This document shows positions 8,710-19,261 of a DNA stretch of 30,015 nucleotides, in pieces. The notes below the pieces were generated by a model, which searched no databases, was not told the origin of the DNA, and saw nothing but the letters and a program-made list of their open reading frames with translations. The position numbers were made by a program, and so were the translations under genes. Each line of letters starts with the position of its first letter. The first letter of the stretch is position 1. Source of the stretch: Dimargaris cristalligena (lineage: Eukaryota; Kickxellomycota; Dimargaritomycetes; Dimargaritales; Dimargaritaceae). The stretch spans positions 1 to 30,015 of the forward strand of contig JANBQC010000343.1 of the NCBI GenBank assembly GCA_027576995.1. The letters are read 5' to 3'.

Positions 8710-10554
8710 TCAGGTCTTAAAAACATGTACCACTCGGGTAATCCGTTGCCGGCAAATGGGACACTCGTTGGTACTCGTTTGCAGCCGCTTAGCACAGTCC
8801 ATACAGGTGGCCATATGACCGCATTCCAGTATGATGGAATTGATGAGAGAATCGAAACAAACGCGACAGCTATTCTCGTTATTATCAGGGTCGCGGGTAT
8901 ATTCGGCTACACAGAATCACGTATACATAGTTATAGAGCAGGGTACCAAGTCATTAGCCAGGTTATGATAAAATAGTTTACATCGGCCCAATTTAAATAA
9001 TTCACGCTCACGAAGTGGCAGTGAGCTCTCCGCATGTGACCCCTAATGGCTTCCAAAAAATACAAGAGATGTATTCCAGGCCCACTGTTTAGGAACATTC
9101 CAGAGTAGAAATCCGAACTGTTTAGGCTTACCTAGTTCCGCCCGAGTATTGTCGACCAGCGTACGAACTTTTTGAACTAAGTCGCTCTTTTCAATGACGT
9201 CCCGATGATCAATGTAATGTTCATCCAAAATGACCTTTAACTGGCGAGCCGGTAATTGAGCAATGTCCATTCGGTTAGCAATAATGGCCGCGATGGTGGG
9301 TGGTGGGGGCTGCGGTTTTGGTTCCGCTGGCGGGGCGGCCGGCGTCGACGATGATGACGACGGCGGGGGGGTCTCCCGCGGGTGGGCTGGCGTGGGCCCG
9401 GTTGGTCTATGGGAGGTAGGGGGTGTAGCGGACGGAACGAACCCTTCCCAATCCCCGGAAGTATGTTCCGCGCCAAAGTTATTCCCGTACAGCTGGGCGA
9501 TTAGCGAATCCATCCCCTCCAATTCAGCGGCCGTTAGGGGGCGCGTAAAGGACCATGTTTGGTCATTCACCACGGCCTCTGCTGGTCGCGGACAGGGGAT
9601 GGGGATATGATTGCGGCGGTAGGCCCGTTCGTAGCGATCCGCCAAGGGCTGGGCACTGTGGATCAAATGAGCCAGTTCGGCTTTTTCCATGAGACCGCCC
9701 CGCCGTCTTCCTATCCCGCCTCCGCTCCCCAGTATGGGTAATTCGTAGGCCCGGGCGTAGGCTTGCAGTAGCCGGGTGGGTACATTACCCAAGGTTTCCG
9801 CATCGAGTAAGCCCAAGGCTAGGAATCGGTCACATGGGGCACAGACCCGGGCGGGGGCCGCTGGGTCATTATAGAGGAATTTAGGGATAAGCCAGCGGTG
9901 GGGAGTGCAGGCGGCACAAAGAACGCTACCGCAGTTGCGGCAGTGGTGCTTCGGACGTAGTAGGTTGAACGAGAGGCCGCAGCCGTAGCAGGCATTGTAT
10001 AAAGCCGGGTCTTTCAGAATGGGAAGGGTGTGGATAAATGGGGGGCGGCAAGTGAGGCCAGGGGCGGTGGCTCTTCGCCTTGATTCGGCCAGTAAGGGCT
10101 GACCCTCGGGGGTAAGCACATAACTTTGGGTAGAAGGGGAAATGGAAGTGGCAGTAGAAGTTGAAGTAGAGGTCGTTGTACTCGAGAAGAGTTGTTGGGG
10201 TCGGGCATTGGCCAAGGGTGGCGGTTGTACTGACGACGACGACGACAATGACTCACGGTTGATATGGGAGGAGTTTTTCGTCGCATTCCGCGAATTGTCC
10301 CAACGTGGCGAAGAGGGGGATGGGCTCGGACTAAAGAACCGGGTTAAAGTGCGTCGAACGTCGGGGAACAGGTTCGATGTGGTAGACTGGCTACTACGGC
10401 CTGTGCCCGAACCGGTAACGGAAGCCATGGGGTCGTCAGAGTCGAGAGTATCCTCAGGGCCAGTTATTTTAAGGGGTCGAAGGGCTATCCGAAGCGCCGT
10501 CCGCTCGGGCTCGGGAAAGTCATCGAAAACGGTTTCGGGAACGCCCGGCTCCAT
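8710..10554 (-). CDS. FYVE-SAP-SAP-RING E3 ubiquitin ligase (RNF34/RFFL, CARP-like), two exons
   Basis: The gene is two exons: 10554-9132 and 8906-8710, with a 225-bp intron (8907-9131) having donor GTAAGC and acceptor GTGTAG. Splicing is in frame (phase 1) and gives 539 residues. Exon 1 carries a disordered Ser/Thr-rich N-terminus and a FYVE finger with eight cysteines (C189, C192, C205, C208, C213, C216, C238, C241), including [10 protein letters not shown] and RVC. Two SAP-like helical motifs follow, at about 257-300 and 431-468 ([17 protein letters not shown]). A Pro/Ser-rich linker lies between them. Exon 2 supplies a C-terminal C3HC4 RING: C488, C491, C503, H505, C509, C512, C523, C526. 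This order matches CARP proteins. Expected role: a membrane-targeted ubiquitin ligase at PI3P-bearing endosomes or vacuole, as for yeast Pib1 and animal RFFL. If the intron were read through, translation would stop about 29 codons on and lose the RING. Confidence 0.9.
8907..9131 (-). other. Intron of the FYVE-SAP-RING gene
   Basis: The donor CTAG/GTAAGC is at 9131 and the acceptor GTGTAG/CC at 8907, on the minus strand. Joining the exons turns the split codon G|CC into Ala475 and continues [13 protein letters not shown] straight into the RING. A TATAAC-like sequence about 35 nt before the acceptor may be the branch site. Confidence 0.85.
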
Positions 10555-11977
10555 GGTTCACAGAGTGTTTTCCTGCCCCGGAATTCCCTGGCTGGGTGGG
10601 TAGCCTGTATACGGGGTTAGGAGGTAGGAGGAAAGTAACGGCGCCGCTCTCGAGTAGAATACGCTGGAGGGATGAAAAGGAGGAAATTCAGTAGAGGAAT
10701 GGTGTGGGTCGGTCGATAAGTGCAACTTATAAGCTAGCAGGAGTGAAGGGCTAGACGGTAATTAAATATGCCAAGAGTAGTATAATAAGTAGTAAGGCTG
10801 GGCTGTCGTCGGTCAGTGTATAAGTGAGACGACTGGTAAATACTAGAGTAAAAGTAGTGAGGGTTGGCGCTGCGTGCTGTACGGGAGTTGCTAATATAAA
10901 GACTAGAGTAAAAAGCAAGGAATGGTGGCCGTGAGGGCACTAAAATATAGATGTTAAAATCATCTAGGCATTTCCCTGGCTATAATAGCCAACACAGCCT
11001 TATAGGCAATCCCTGGCGACAAAATTGGTAGTTGGAGATATATAGGGAACCCTTCCTTTTAATTTCAGTAGTCGATGCATTCGACTTCGCCTTTACCGTT
11101 TGGGTATATTGAACGATAAATCCGTATACTATAGTACCAATATAGCCAAGGAAACGGGGTTAGCGAAGCATCTGAGGTGGTAGAAGGGTCCAAAACCGAT
11201 GCCTAAACCTTCGCATTTCCCTCGCTCCACGAACTTGCTGGACTGGTGGTGAATGGCTTTGTATGTTGCATCCCAACGAGGAAGGATGAAGGACAAGATG
11301 ATCTCGTGGTTCAACTAAAAGTTGGGCACCACCAGCCAAATTAGGCTAAATGGGTTGGAGTTATTAAGTCTCACGGATATTGGTGGGATACTTTACTTTG
11401 GACTACTTGTTATAGTATCCTCCTCTCCCTTTCTAAATGTACAACAGTCATTTTGCCCAATTTCAGCATTGCCCAAATTCCACGCAATACATGATCGCTA
11501 GGGTCACATGGTCGGTTTCTATGTTATTGGTGCTTACCATTCTCAGGCTCACTGAATTAGGGCGGCCCCTCCCTTTTCATGGGTACATGGTCTGCCGCAA
11601 CTCACTAAGCACCAACCTTCACCGCCCATTTGTAAGACACATTTGGAATTAATTGACTAGAAATTAAATAGAGGGATATGGGGGATTGGCCAATGGTATG
11701 CGATGAGGACGCGGGGCATGTAAATGAATTTAATAACATGAAACTATTGAAACGTTAGGACTGAGGAAATAATGTACAAAAGGTAAGACAATCTTATGAA
11801 ATGAACAGGGTGAAGGAGGAGGGAGTGTATAAAGTCGATTAAAACGTAGATAATGAAGGGGGAAAAGGACTTTGGGCGTGTCAGTAATAACGGCACGTTC
11901 ACCATTCATCCACTGAATTGATTTTCGGCGGAATAATCGCCTCGATGGCACTGAATATAAGACGTGGGGCTGGAAGG
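10555..11977. other. Intergenic region between the two RING genes
   Basis: This is the 5' flank of the FYVE-RING gene followed by the 3' flank of the LON/RING gene. A palindromic CTTATAAG-like element lies near 10728 and could be a TATA box, though it is about 175 bp from the start. The 12-mer ACTAGAGTAAAA occurs twice, 60 bp apart (about 10842 and 10902). No gene or RNA is supported. Confidence 0.5.
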
Positions 11978-14533
11978 CTACATGAGGTTGCAGCTGTTGG
12001 AAAAAAACATAGACGTTTGCAACTTTTCGATCCATTCACTAATCATGCGCAGTCGTTCCCGGGTGGATCTTGTTTCCAGCAATTTGTATTTTTCATACAT
12101 ATCAATGGGTAATACCGTGGCCATCCAAAAGGAAAAGGGTTCGGGGGTAGTCGGCATGGGCCCGGCATTCTCTTCTAGCCGGTTGATAAGCCACGGCGCT
12201 TTGCTTTCGTGGAGCCGTTGGATGAACTGGCGACAGGTGAGCATCAGCTGTCTGATGTGGTGGCGTTGGGGTCGAACGGGCGGCGGGGATGCTGGGGAGG
12301 TGGGTCGGCGATAGGGGTGGGGGTGGCGGTGGCGGTATGAGGTTGACCAGGATCCATGATGATGCGATGTGGGGCGGGTGAAGCGAGGAATCGGAGTTTT
12401 TGTAGAGGAGTACTGCCCAATGGCAGAACTGGCGTTGCTACGGGCCGATTTCGGTGGGGATGGGGCTAGGGAAAAATTGGTTCCATTCACAGGCTTTAAC
12501 AATGGCGAACCATCGGTGGATCCATCACCAACCGAGGACGAGCCATCGTACATGGACTGATCGGACGTTAAATCGCCGGAGGCTATGATAGCGGGAGCAG
12601 AACCACCCCGCCGGGGATCATTTACAGGACCCAATGGCGTCGTGGTCAGCGAACCACTGCGCCGGGAACGGGTTTTAGAATGGTCACGCCGCCGGGAAGG
12701 CGAGCGGTCGATGTGAGTACGGTCTTCCGAATCGGTGGTAGTAGTGGTGGTGGGAGAATCGTACCGTGGCATATTGAGGTGCTCCAGCTCAACCTCCAAC
12801 TTGTCTACATCATCCAACCGTTCCAATCGACCCGTCCAGTACTCGTTCCGCATGGCGTAGCTCAGCAATCGGAATCGATAAATACCGCGGACCTGGACGA
12901 CCGATTGGCCGTCCGGGAGGTAGCGTACGGATTTGATTTCCATCATGGTACCGTAATGCATTACCGCCGGATCAGGCCGGCCATACCCTACCCCGATTTT
13001 GGCCGAGGGCGGGCCGGGTATACACATGGCGAATTGTTTCTGGCTGGCCTGCAGGCAATGGCGCATCATTAGCCGGTAGCGGGGTTCGTAAATGTAGAGT
13101 TGGCTGGGCATGGTCGGGAACATTAAGCTGCACATAAAAATGGGAACTTCCAGCTGCCGCTGCCGAATCTCGGCCGCCTCGGCGGCGTGGCGGTCGGCCA
13201 TTTGATTCGGAAACAGAGCCTCGCAGAGGGCCACCAACGCTCGATTGGGCTGGTGGTCAACGTAGTCCGCATACCGGCCCAATGAATGGCGACAGAGCGG
13301 GCAGGCGCCGTTGTGGTCTAGCGTGCGCAGCAAGCAGGATTGGCAGAAGGTATGACCGCACAGGGTTGTGACAGGACGGATAGGGAGACTGCAACAAATG
13401 TGGCATTCTAGCTCAGTGAGAAGGGCTTGCTGATCAACAGACCCGGGGGAATAGAGGGTGGTATTGGTTGATGACTCGGGAGTTATAGAGCCTAGTCTAG
13501 CATCCCCGGAAGCGGGACTGGGGAGGCCTGGAAAAATACCCGGGGATGGGGTGCATTCCGTAAGCCATTCCCTTTGGTAGGTATCCATCGAACCAGTAGA
13601 AACAGACTTGGAGGTAAGATGGGATGCCTCGGATGAGGGTAACGAGGATGGGACTGAGGGGACATGGCCGTCAGCATCGCTCAAAATGGCGTGGATACTG
13701 AGTGGATTAGAGACACGGCGGGCAACTTTCGGACCCAGCATAGCCGGAGGCTGCCGTGGTGAAGGACTACTCGCAGGAGTTTCGGAAATAAAAGGACTGA
13801 GCTGGGCGATAATATTGGCGAGGGTAATGTCGGTTGGACAGTGCGGTGAGTATTGAAATGGCTGAAGGGTGTGGGGCTGATGGATGGGGTACTGTGGTAA
13901 ACAGCTGGTGGAAGTTGATGAAATTGAGGTAGAGAGTGGCGAGGAAGGGCACAACAAAGGAGACGTAATATCGGGATGGGAGTCACCAGCGGTCTGAACG
14001 GGACAAGAGACCACGACCGGTGGGGAAGTAAATCGATAGGTGGAGTATACGGGTGTAAAATAGTCGGACGCGGAGTCTGAATCCGAATCGGAGGACGACG
14101 GCGAAGATGGTGGCGATGAATTCGATGATAGTGAGGTGGGTGTCCACCGAGAGGCCTGTGGCGGAAATAAATTGGGTGTGTAGGAGGGGGCCGAAGGAGC
14201 TGTAGGGAGACAGGTGCGACATATAGAGTAGCCACAGACGAGGGTGACCGGCTGGACCAGGGGTTGGTGACACGCCGTGCACTGAAGAATATCGACTAGA
14301 TGGGATGACGATGACCAAGCAGAGGCGATAGGTGGTGGTGGTGGTGGTGGTGGCGTAGGGAGTGACGACAAGCTAGGCAAGGGGGATGGTGGTGTACAAA
14401 GAGACAGTGCCGAGTGATTGGCGGCGTTGGACATGGCTTGCGGATGGGAGTGGACGCGGGGTGGCGCGGGGGGTGCCGATAATGACGGGCGGGTGGGTGG
14501 TGTGGTCGGATGAACAGATGTCAGGAGAACCAT
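11978..14533 (-). CDS. LON-domain RING-finger protein (LONRF/CrgA-like E3 ubiquitin ligase)
   Basis: This is an 851-residue, single-exon protein with two RING modules and a LON substrate-binding domain. The first module (about 85-180) begins CTACHQPLVQPVTLVCGYSICRTCL. The usual zinc-ligand His is Tyr102, and the last Cys pair is distant or missing, so it may be degenerate. A Ser/Pro-rich linker leads to an intact C3HC4 RING (C377, C380, C392, H394, C397, C400, C411, C414). The LON domain starts at about 462 (LEVPIFMCSLMFPTMPSQLYIYEPRYR), is interrupted by about 170 low-complexity residues (586-755), and resumes to about 840 with KYKLLETRSTRERL. The architecture matches animal LONRF1-3 and Mucor CrgA, a repressor of carotenoid synthesis. 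Expected role: a cytosolic or nuclear ubiquitin ligase; the target is unknown. The polyproline run at residues 61-68 is coded by a GGT repeat. The tail after residue 840 is unusual and might hide a small intron. Confidence 0.92.
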   Translation of the reverse strand: MVLLTSVHPTTPPTRPSLSAPPAPPRVHSHPQAMSNAANHSALSLCTPPSPLPSLSSLPTPPPPPPPPIASAWSSSSHLVDILQCTACHQPLVQPVTLVCGYSICRTCLPTAPSAPSYTPNLFPPQASRWTPTSLSSNSSPPSSPSSSDSDSDSASDYFTPVYSTYRFTSPPVVVSCPVQTAGDSHPDITSPLLCPSSPLSTSISSTSTSCLPQYPIHQPHTLQPFQYSPHCPTDITLANIIAQLSPFISETPASSPSPRQPPAMLGPKVARRVSNPLSIHAILSDADGHVPSVPSSLPSSEASHLTSKSVSTGSMDTYQREWLTECTPSPGIFPGLPSPASGDARLGSITPESSTNTTLYSPGSVDQQALLTELECHICCSLPIRPVTTLCGHTFCQSCLLRTLDHNGACPLCRHSLGRYADYVDHQPNRALVALCEALFPNQMADRHAAEAAEIRQRQLEVPIFMCSLMFPTMPSQLYIYEPRYRLMMRHCLQASQKQFAMCIPGPPSAKIGVGYGRPDPAVMHYGTMMEIKSVRYLPDGQSVVQVRGIYRFRLLSYAMRNEYWTGRLERLDDVDKLEVELEHLNMPRYDSPTTTTTTDSEDRTHIDRSPSRRRDHSKTRSRRSGSLTTTPLGPVNDPRRGGSAPAIIASGDLTSDQSMYDGSSSVGDGSTDGSPLLKPVNGTNFSLAPSPPKSARSNASSAIGQYSSTKTPIPRFTRPTSHHHGSWSTSYRHRHPHPYRRPTSPASPPPVRPQRHHIRQLMLTCRQFIQRLHESKAPWLINRLEENAGPMPTTPEPFSFWMATVLPIDMYEKYKLLETRSTRERLRMISEWIEKLQTSMFFSNSCNLM
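14331..14352 (-). repeat. (GGT)n trinucleotide repeat inside the LON/RING gene
   Basis: About seven perfect GGT units on + encode the polyproline run near residues 61-68 on the minus strand. Length variation here would add or remove prolines without shifting the frame. Confidence 0.85.
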
Positions 14534-14538
14534 GGAAA

Positions 14539-14555
14539 TGGTTTAATTTAAACCA
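14539..14555. repeat. Short inverted repeat in the 5' leader of the LON/RING gene
   Basis: The 17-bp sequence TGGTTTAATTTAAACCA has perfect 8-bp arms around one central T. It begins 6 bp upstream of the start codon. It could be a protein-binding site or chance AT-rich symmetry. Confidence 0.4.
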
Positions 14556-14867
14556 GTATCCAAACGCGAAGTATTGGGGAAATATGTGTAGGAAATGATG
14601 TAAATGAGTAGGGTCAGCGAGCAAATTAGAGAAAGGGGGCAGTCAGGGATAGGTGAGGGCCCTATGTAAAATCTAGGGCATTTGGATCAGATAACCACCA
14701 CGCATGGAGGGTTGTGAAGCGAAAATAGAAGAAAGGGGGGCCAGAGTGATTCGAGAGTTGCGACTAACTAACGAATAGCAGTGAGATATTGTAAATGGGC
14801 AACCAGATGATAGACCCGTTATACCAATTTTAAGAAGTAAAAGTCCATAAATAAGCCGACGGTATTA

Positions 14868-14883
14868 ATATATATATATATAT
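14868..14883. repeat. (AT)n microsatellite
   Basis: An uninterrupted alternating AT run of about 16 bp in non-coding DNA. Confidence 0.8.
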
Positions 14884-16191
14884 TGACCTAATGCTGTAAT
14901 TGTAGGGGAATAATGGATATCTATCTAGCTGCAGTGGATCGCGAAATACTACGCCTAACACCGATTAGGAGCAACCACGGGGAAATACGGGGGTGACCTA
15001 AATAGGTATGGTGGATCACGATGGAACTTGGGGTAGGGATCGAAGCTTTACCCGTTAATGTCCGATGATCAGTACTTTTTTTGGGGGGGGCGAAGAATGT
15101 GACACGAGGGGTGGGATGGAATAGGGTGGGGGTGGCTAAGGCTTCTCCCGGTGGATACTATTACGGCCTGCCGCTTGCTGGTAAGTCCTAAGGATAGTAT
15201 AATCCCGGGGGGTTTTAGGTGAAATGATTATTGTTGGAGTCGAAAGGGGATATAGGACGGTGGTTAAAAAGGCCAATGGAACGCCTTAACTACGCCGGTA
15301 AAGTTAAAAGACTCGGAGTGTTTGGTTGGCAGAAGAGTTGACGGTGGTGGGTCTCAGTTAAGCACAGGGTGCAATAATAAAACGGTAAGGCTAAGCAGGC
15401 AATTAAGGAAATTGGAGGATTACAGACGTAGCTACGTAGGGAGTGTCAAGGGGTGTGTTCAGAAATGGCCAACCGAGTGGCTGTGATGGACAACCGGTGG
15501 AGTATTTATAGGGATAGGGGGTGAACTTCGCGAATTAATATGAATCTGTACAGTTGGTAAAAACTAGGCCATTGGAGTTCTGGACAACGAAACCCAAGCC
15601 AATGGGGCTGACGAGGTGTAAGTTGAAATGGTTTGTGGGGGGGCCTTACATGGCGACAAGGGCGAGGTTTGTTATGGCCTAGGCGGGGAGAAAGAGGGAC
15701 CCTCTGTTACTCATACACCCTTCTTTTATATCTCCATCTCACATCCACACAGGGGAGGGGAGAGGAAAATGCCCCTTCCCAGTGGTCGGGATCAGGTTTT
15801 AGAGCCTAAAATCACGATGGCTAAGCACCCACAGCCGCTCGGTCATCAACCAACCACTGCAGTGGCCTTCGTCCCCCTTTAAAAGCCCCCTGGCCCTCCA
15901 GATCGGCCCAGAACTTGCATTCACGATCCCCACTCCGCTTCTGATGAAATCCGCCGCGAAACCAGGATTCCGTACATACAATGGCCAAAAACCTGTCAAT
16001 CCGGTTTACTACGACGTATGTCTAGATTAGGAATATCTTAGGTTCCGTGGGTGAAATATCCTGTTCGGTTGATTCAAACCGGTATTCATATTTGTGCGTT
16101 TGGGGGTTTAATTGAATGTGACAAGGGTGTGTCACTGCCCTGATAATAAAGCAAAAAACAGGTATATTGTCAATCGGCCAATATCCCCCTC

Positions 16192-16208
16192 CACACACAC
16201 ACACACAC
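16192..16208. repeat. (CA)n microsatellite
   Basis: An uninterrupted CA dinucleotide run of about 17 bp in non-coding DNA. Confidence 0.85.
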
Positions 16209-16369
16209 TAACATCCATATACAGTCTGTAGCTCATAAAGGGTGACAGGGCCGTTGGGATTAACCCGATTTTTCCGACATATGAGCAGTGCCCTGGCAAC
16301 CCACTCCAGTACCTTCCGAATGGTGGGCGTTCTTAGGCCATGTCGATTCGTTCATTTAAGCTCGTACCC

Positions 16370-16546
16370 ATCATGGCGGCGGAAAAGATCACTTTGTATC
16401 ACGGTGCTTGGGGAGCCCACAAACTATATAGCCCGGCATTTCCCCCGTCACCACCTTCTATTTTTGGTGAAAATGGGCTGATGAAAAAACATATTGACCC
16501 AGCCGGGTCACGTCAATTCGTTGATAGACCTGCCAAACGCACATAA
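16370..16546 (+). pseudogene. Possible glutathione S-transferase N-terminal fragment (weak)
   Basis: A short frame from the ATG at 16370 reads MAAEKITLYHGAW and then diverges. The KITLYHGAW pattern resembles the first beta strand of the thioredoxin fold of fungal and omega-type glutathione S-transferases, where it is normally followed by CPxAxR. Here the next residues are GAHK, the Cys/Pro motif is absent, and the following GENGLMKKHID has only loose similarity. The frame ends after 58 codons with no sign of the remaining domain. It may be a relic, a first exon, or a chance match; the last is quite possible. Confidence 0.2.
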
Positions 16547-19230
16547 ACCCAAACTCTAACGGCATCATCGCCCCGTTACCGTTGTCACAAACTCATAAAA
16601 ATATGGATTATCTACTCGCATTTCTACGTATTTCCACATCAGCACCATAATTAGCCGTATAAAAAATATGGCAGCAATAGGGACGCACCATGCCCTTTTC
16701 TCTTTTCCCCCAAAAGAACATATGCACACGCATCCTATAATATGCCATTAGGAATCAGGTCGACTGAGCAAACTCATCAGGGATTTAGGGCTTAATTTTC
16801 GATTTTAACGGCCAACCGGCAAGCTGCCCAGTCTGGGTGGGAACCGCTTAAGGAAAGGGGGGAAGGCAGTACGTAATATGAAAAATAGGGCCGCATCGAA
16901 ATATATCGAGATACTATAATTAAGCAGGTGAGTGGTGCTTTAATGTACATCATTATAAAGGCTGGAGCAAGTCTTTTTTTTAAAACAAAATAATAATCAA
17001 CAACTAATTATCGAATGGACAGGGAAAAGAGACCGAAATGGGGCACACAGTTAAATGGGAGGTACAGCTCCTAGGGATACGGAGCCTCTTATTTATTTTC
17101 CGAAGACCATGGTTACAGTGAACATGGATCATAAGGCTTGACATACACTCTATTCTGGAGACAATGGTTTACAGTGAATTGTGGGGTACTGAACTGGGTG
17201 AGTCTGTACCGCCTGACACTATAGGATTACTGGTGTGAATTTTGAGTCACTGACACCATGGTTTCCGATCTTTTTATAACCATGCCTTTCAATAGTATAA
17301 TTGGCTCCGGCAGTGTTCCCTTAAATTATGGCATTATATATTGATACGTGAGGTTGGATAACTACCTGATACGGAGTGGCCCTTTTTATCGAATAAAAAG
17401 TACTTCGCAGTTTGAAACCACGTCGAGTACATGGGGTATGATATATATGTGTGTGTGCCAAGGAGGAGAATACTAGGGATAATTTCCCCACTCCACACTC
17501 GTTCCGCGGAAGTTACCCGTAAGCCAGGCGTGGAACAACTGGTCTAATTACTCTACAAGATGCACATGGTATCGCAGAGGAGGATAGGTGTGGGGACCCA
17601 CAATAGGCTAATTACCCAGGGCCAGCGTCATCGATTTTCAGGCGGACGAATCCCGATCTGGGGCCATTCCAAGAGCGCATGGCGGTTGAATTCATGAAGT
17701 GAAGAACGTACGGTGGATATCATGAAGGAGAAAACGCATCGCCCCTTGCCCCATACTGCTGCCATGGCCGACCGATGGTTCCATGGCGTGGTCCCTACAT
17801 AAACCCACCACCCCATAATTGCTATTTCTACAGGGATTGGGGGTCGGATACGATGGGGTGCAGCACGGCCCCACTGTCATCGAGCGCCCCCACCCCCCTT
17901 TCTCGCTTCCCAACTGACTAACTTGGCCCCTCATCTGGTCGGTCTACTCAATCCTAATGGAGAATCGCCATGGGTTACGTGGGTGACGACAAAACCGGAT
18001 TACGTAGCAAAGGACCGATGAGGTTTAGACCCGCAAAAGAGATTAACCGGAATTGTCGATAAACAGGCTTTCGTGTGGGGGGGGATCGCAAATAAGGGCC
18101 TCCTGAATGGTCAGCTGGCTTGGTCTGAGTCGGGTAATCCCCACCACACCCCTTTGTCCACTTTAGGCCATATTTGTGCTATCCCAATAGGGGCTCCATC
18201 GCACTTAACCCTGAAGTTCTCGATCGATTCGTTTGGCATACCCCGATAGCCTTTGTTCCGTCGGCGATTTATAGTATGTTGCGTTTTACCAGCTGGCAGG
18301 CGGGTCTTCCGACCAACCGTTGACATTCACAATTAGGTATTAGCATTACTGGACAAACGGACTTTAATCCTATCCACAGGAATTATTCGGACAATAGACC
18401 GATTGTATAGAGTAGAATGGCTCCCTGATAGAGTCTACCCTATTTCCCAATATATCAACTGCATAGCCATCCCCTATTCCTTAGTATCCAGAATTTTGAC
18501 CACGTTCTCAAGGCAACGGTATACAAGGGTGAAGAAAAACGGGGTGAACAGTAGAAAATCTAGAAGTTCCTGTTTTGTTGTTGCCTCGATTCGAAATGAA
18601 TCCACAGTGTTCTTGCTGATTCATAGATACACGCCTTATAACGAATGCATAAGCAATACACTGGAATGGACCAATGTTACATAAAACTCAACCTCTGGAG
18701 TGGCCTTGTAACTCGGTGATGCTTTATAACGATACGACGGCCTAGTTAGCGTAAACATATTTCTACATGTATATATGTTAGTCCTAAATGAGCATTTTGG
18801 GAGCAAATAGGGCATAAATATGGGCTAAAAGTATACACTCGGCATTGGGGCGACTTCACACTCTTGGGAGTGGTTAGAAGTGTTTGGGCAATGGTTGCTT
18901 CCCAGTATTGTATACAATGACTATAGATCGCCTTGGGGGCGGGGGCGGTCCGCCACCGGGTGCCTAAAGGCGACCCATTCAATGACGTATGGAATCCCTT
19001 GGATAGAATACTGACGTCTGGAGGGGCCTGTGGCTCCATTAGACTCAATTGGCCGTTGAACGAGTGGCATGGACCATTTCCTATACCATCTTGGCTATAA
19101 CAGAGCATCATTATTGCTCCAAGATGTTTACCCTAGTGGCGCAGATGGAAGGAGTGCCGAGGACTGTGAGATACAGAAACCTAAGCATCAGCCCACCAAC
19201 GTATAGCTTAAATATTTACCTATATCACCC

Positions 19231-19261
19231 CCAATGAGGTTGATAAATCGAACCTCATTGG
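19231..19261. repeat. Perfect hairpin, 11-bp stem and 9-nt loop
   Basis: CCAATGAGGTT (19231-19241) pairs without mismatch with AACCTCATTGG (19251-19261) around the loop GATAAATCG. It lies in non-coding DNA about 0.9 kb upstream of AP-2 mu. The GGTTCGAT string on the minus strand recalls a tRNA T-loop, but no cloverleaf surrounds it. It could be a structured RNA element, a protein-binding site or a footprint of a mobile element. Confidence 0.75.

Noticed and set aside
8725..8976. 83-codon frame on +
   Set aside because: The minus strand here encodes the RING exon of the FYVE gene, with all eight zinc ligands in place; the + frame is its shadow.
15461..15540. tRNA-like A-box (CCGAGTGGCTG)
   Set aside because: No B-box follows at the right distance and no cloverleaf can be formed.
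19231..19261. tRNA gene suggested by GGTTCGAT on the minus strand
   Set aside because: The surrounding bases form one simple hairpin. No acceptor stem, D-arm or anticodon arm can be drawn.
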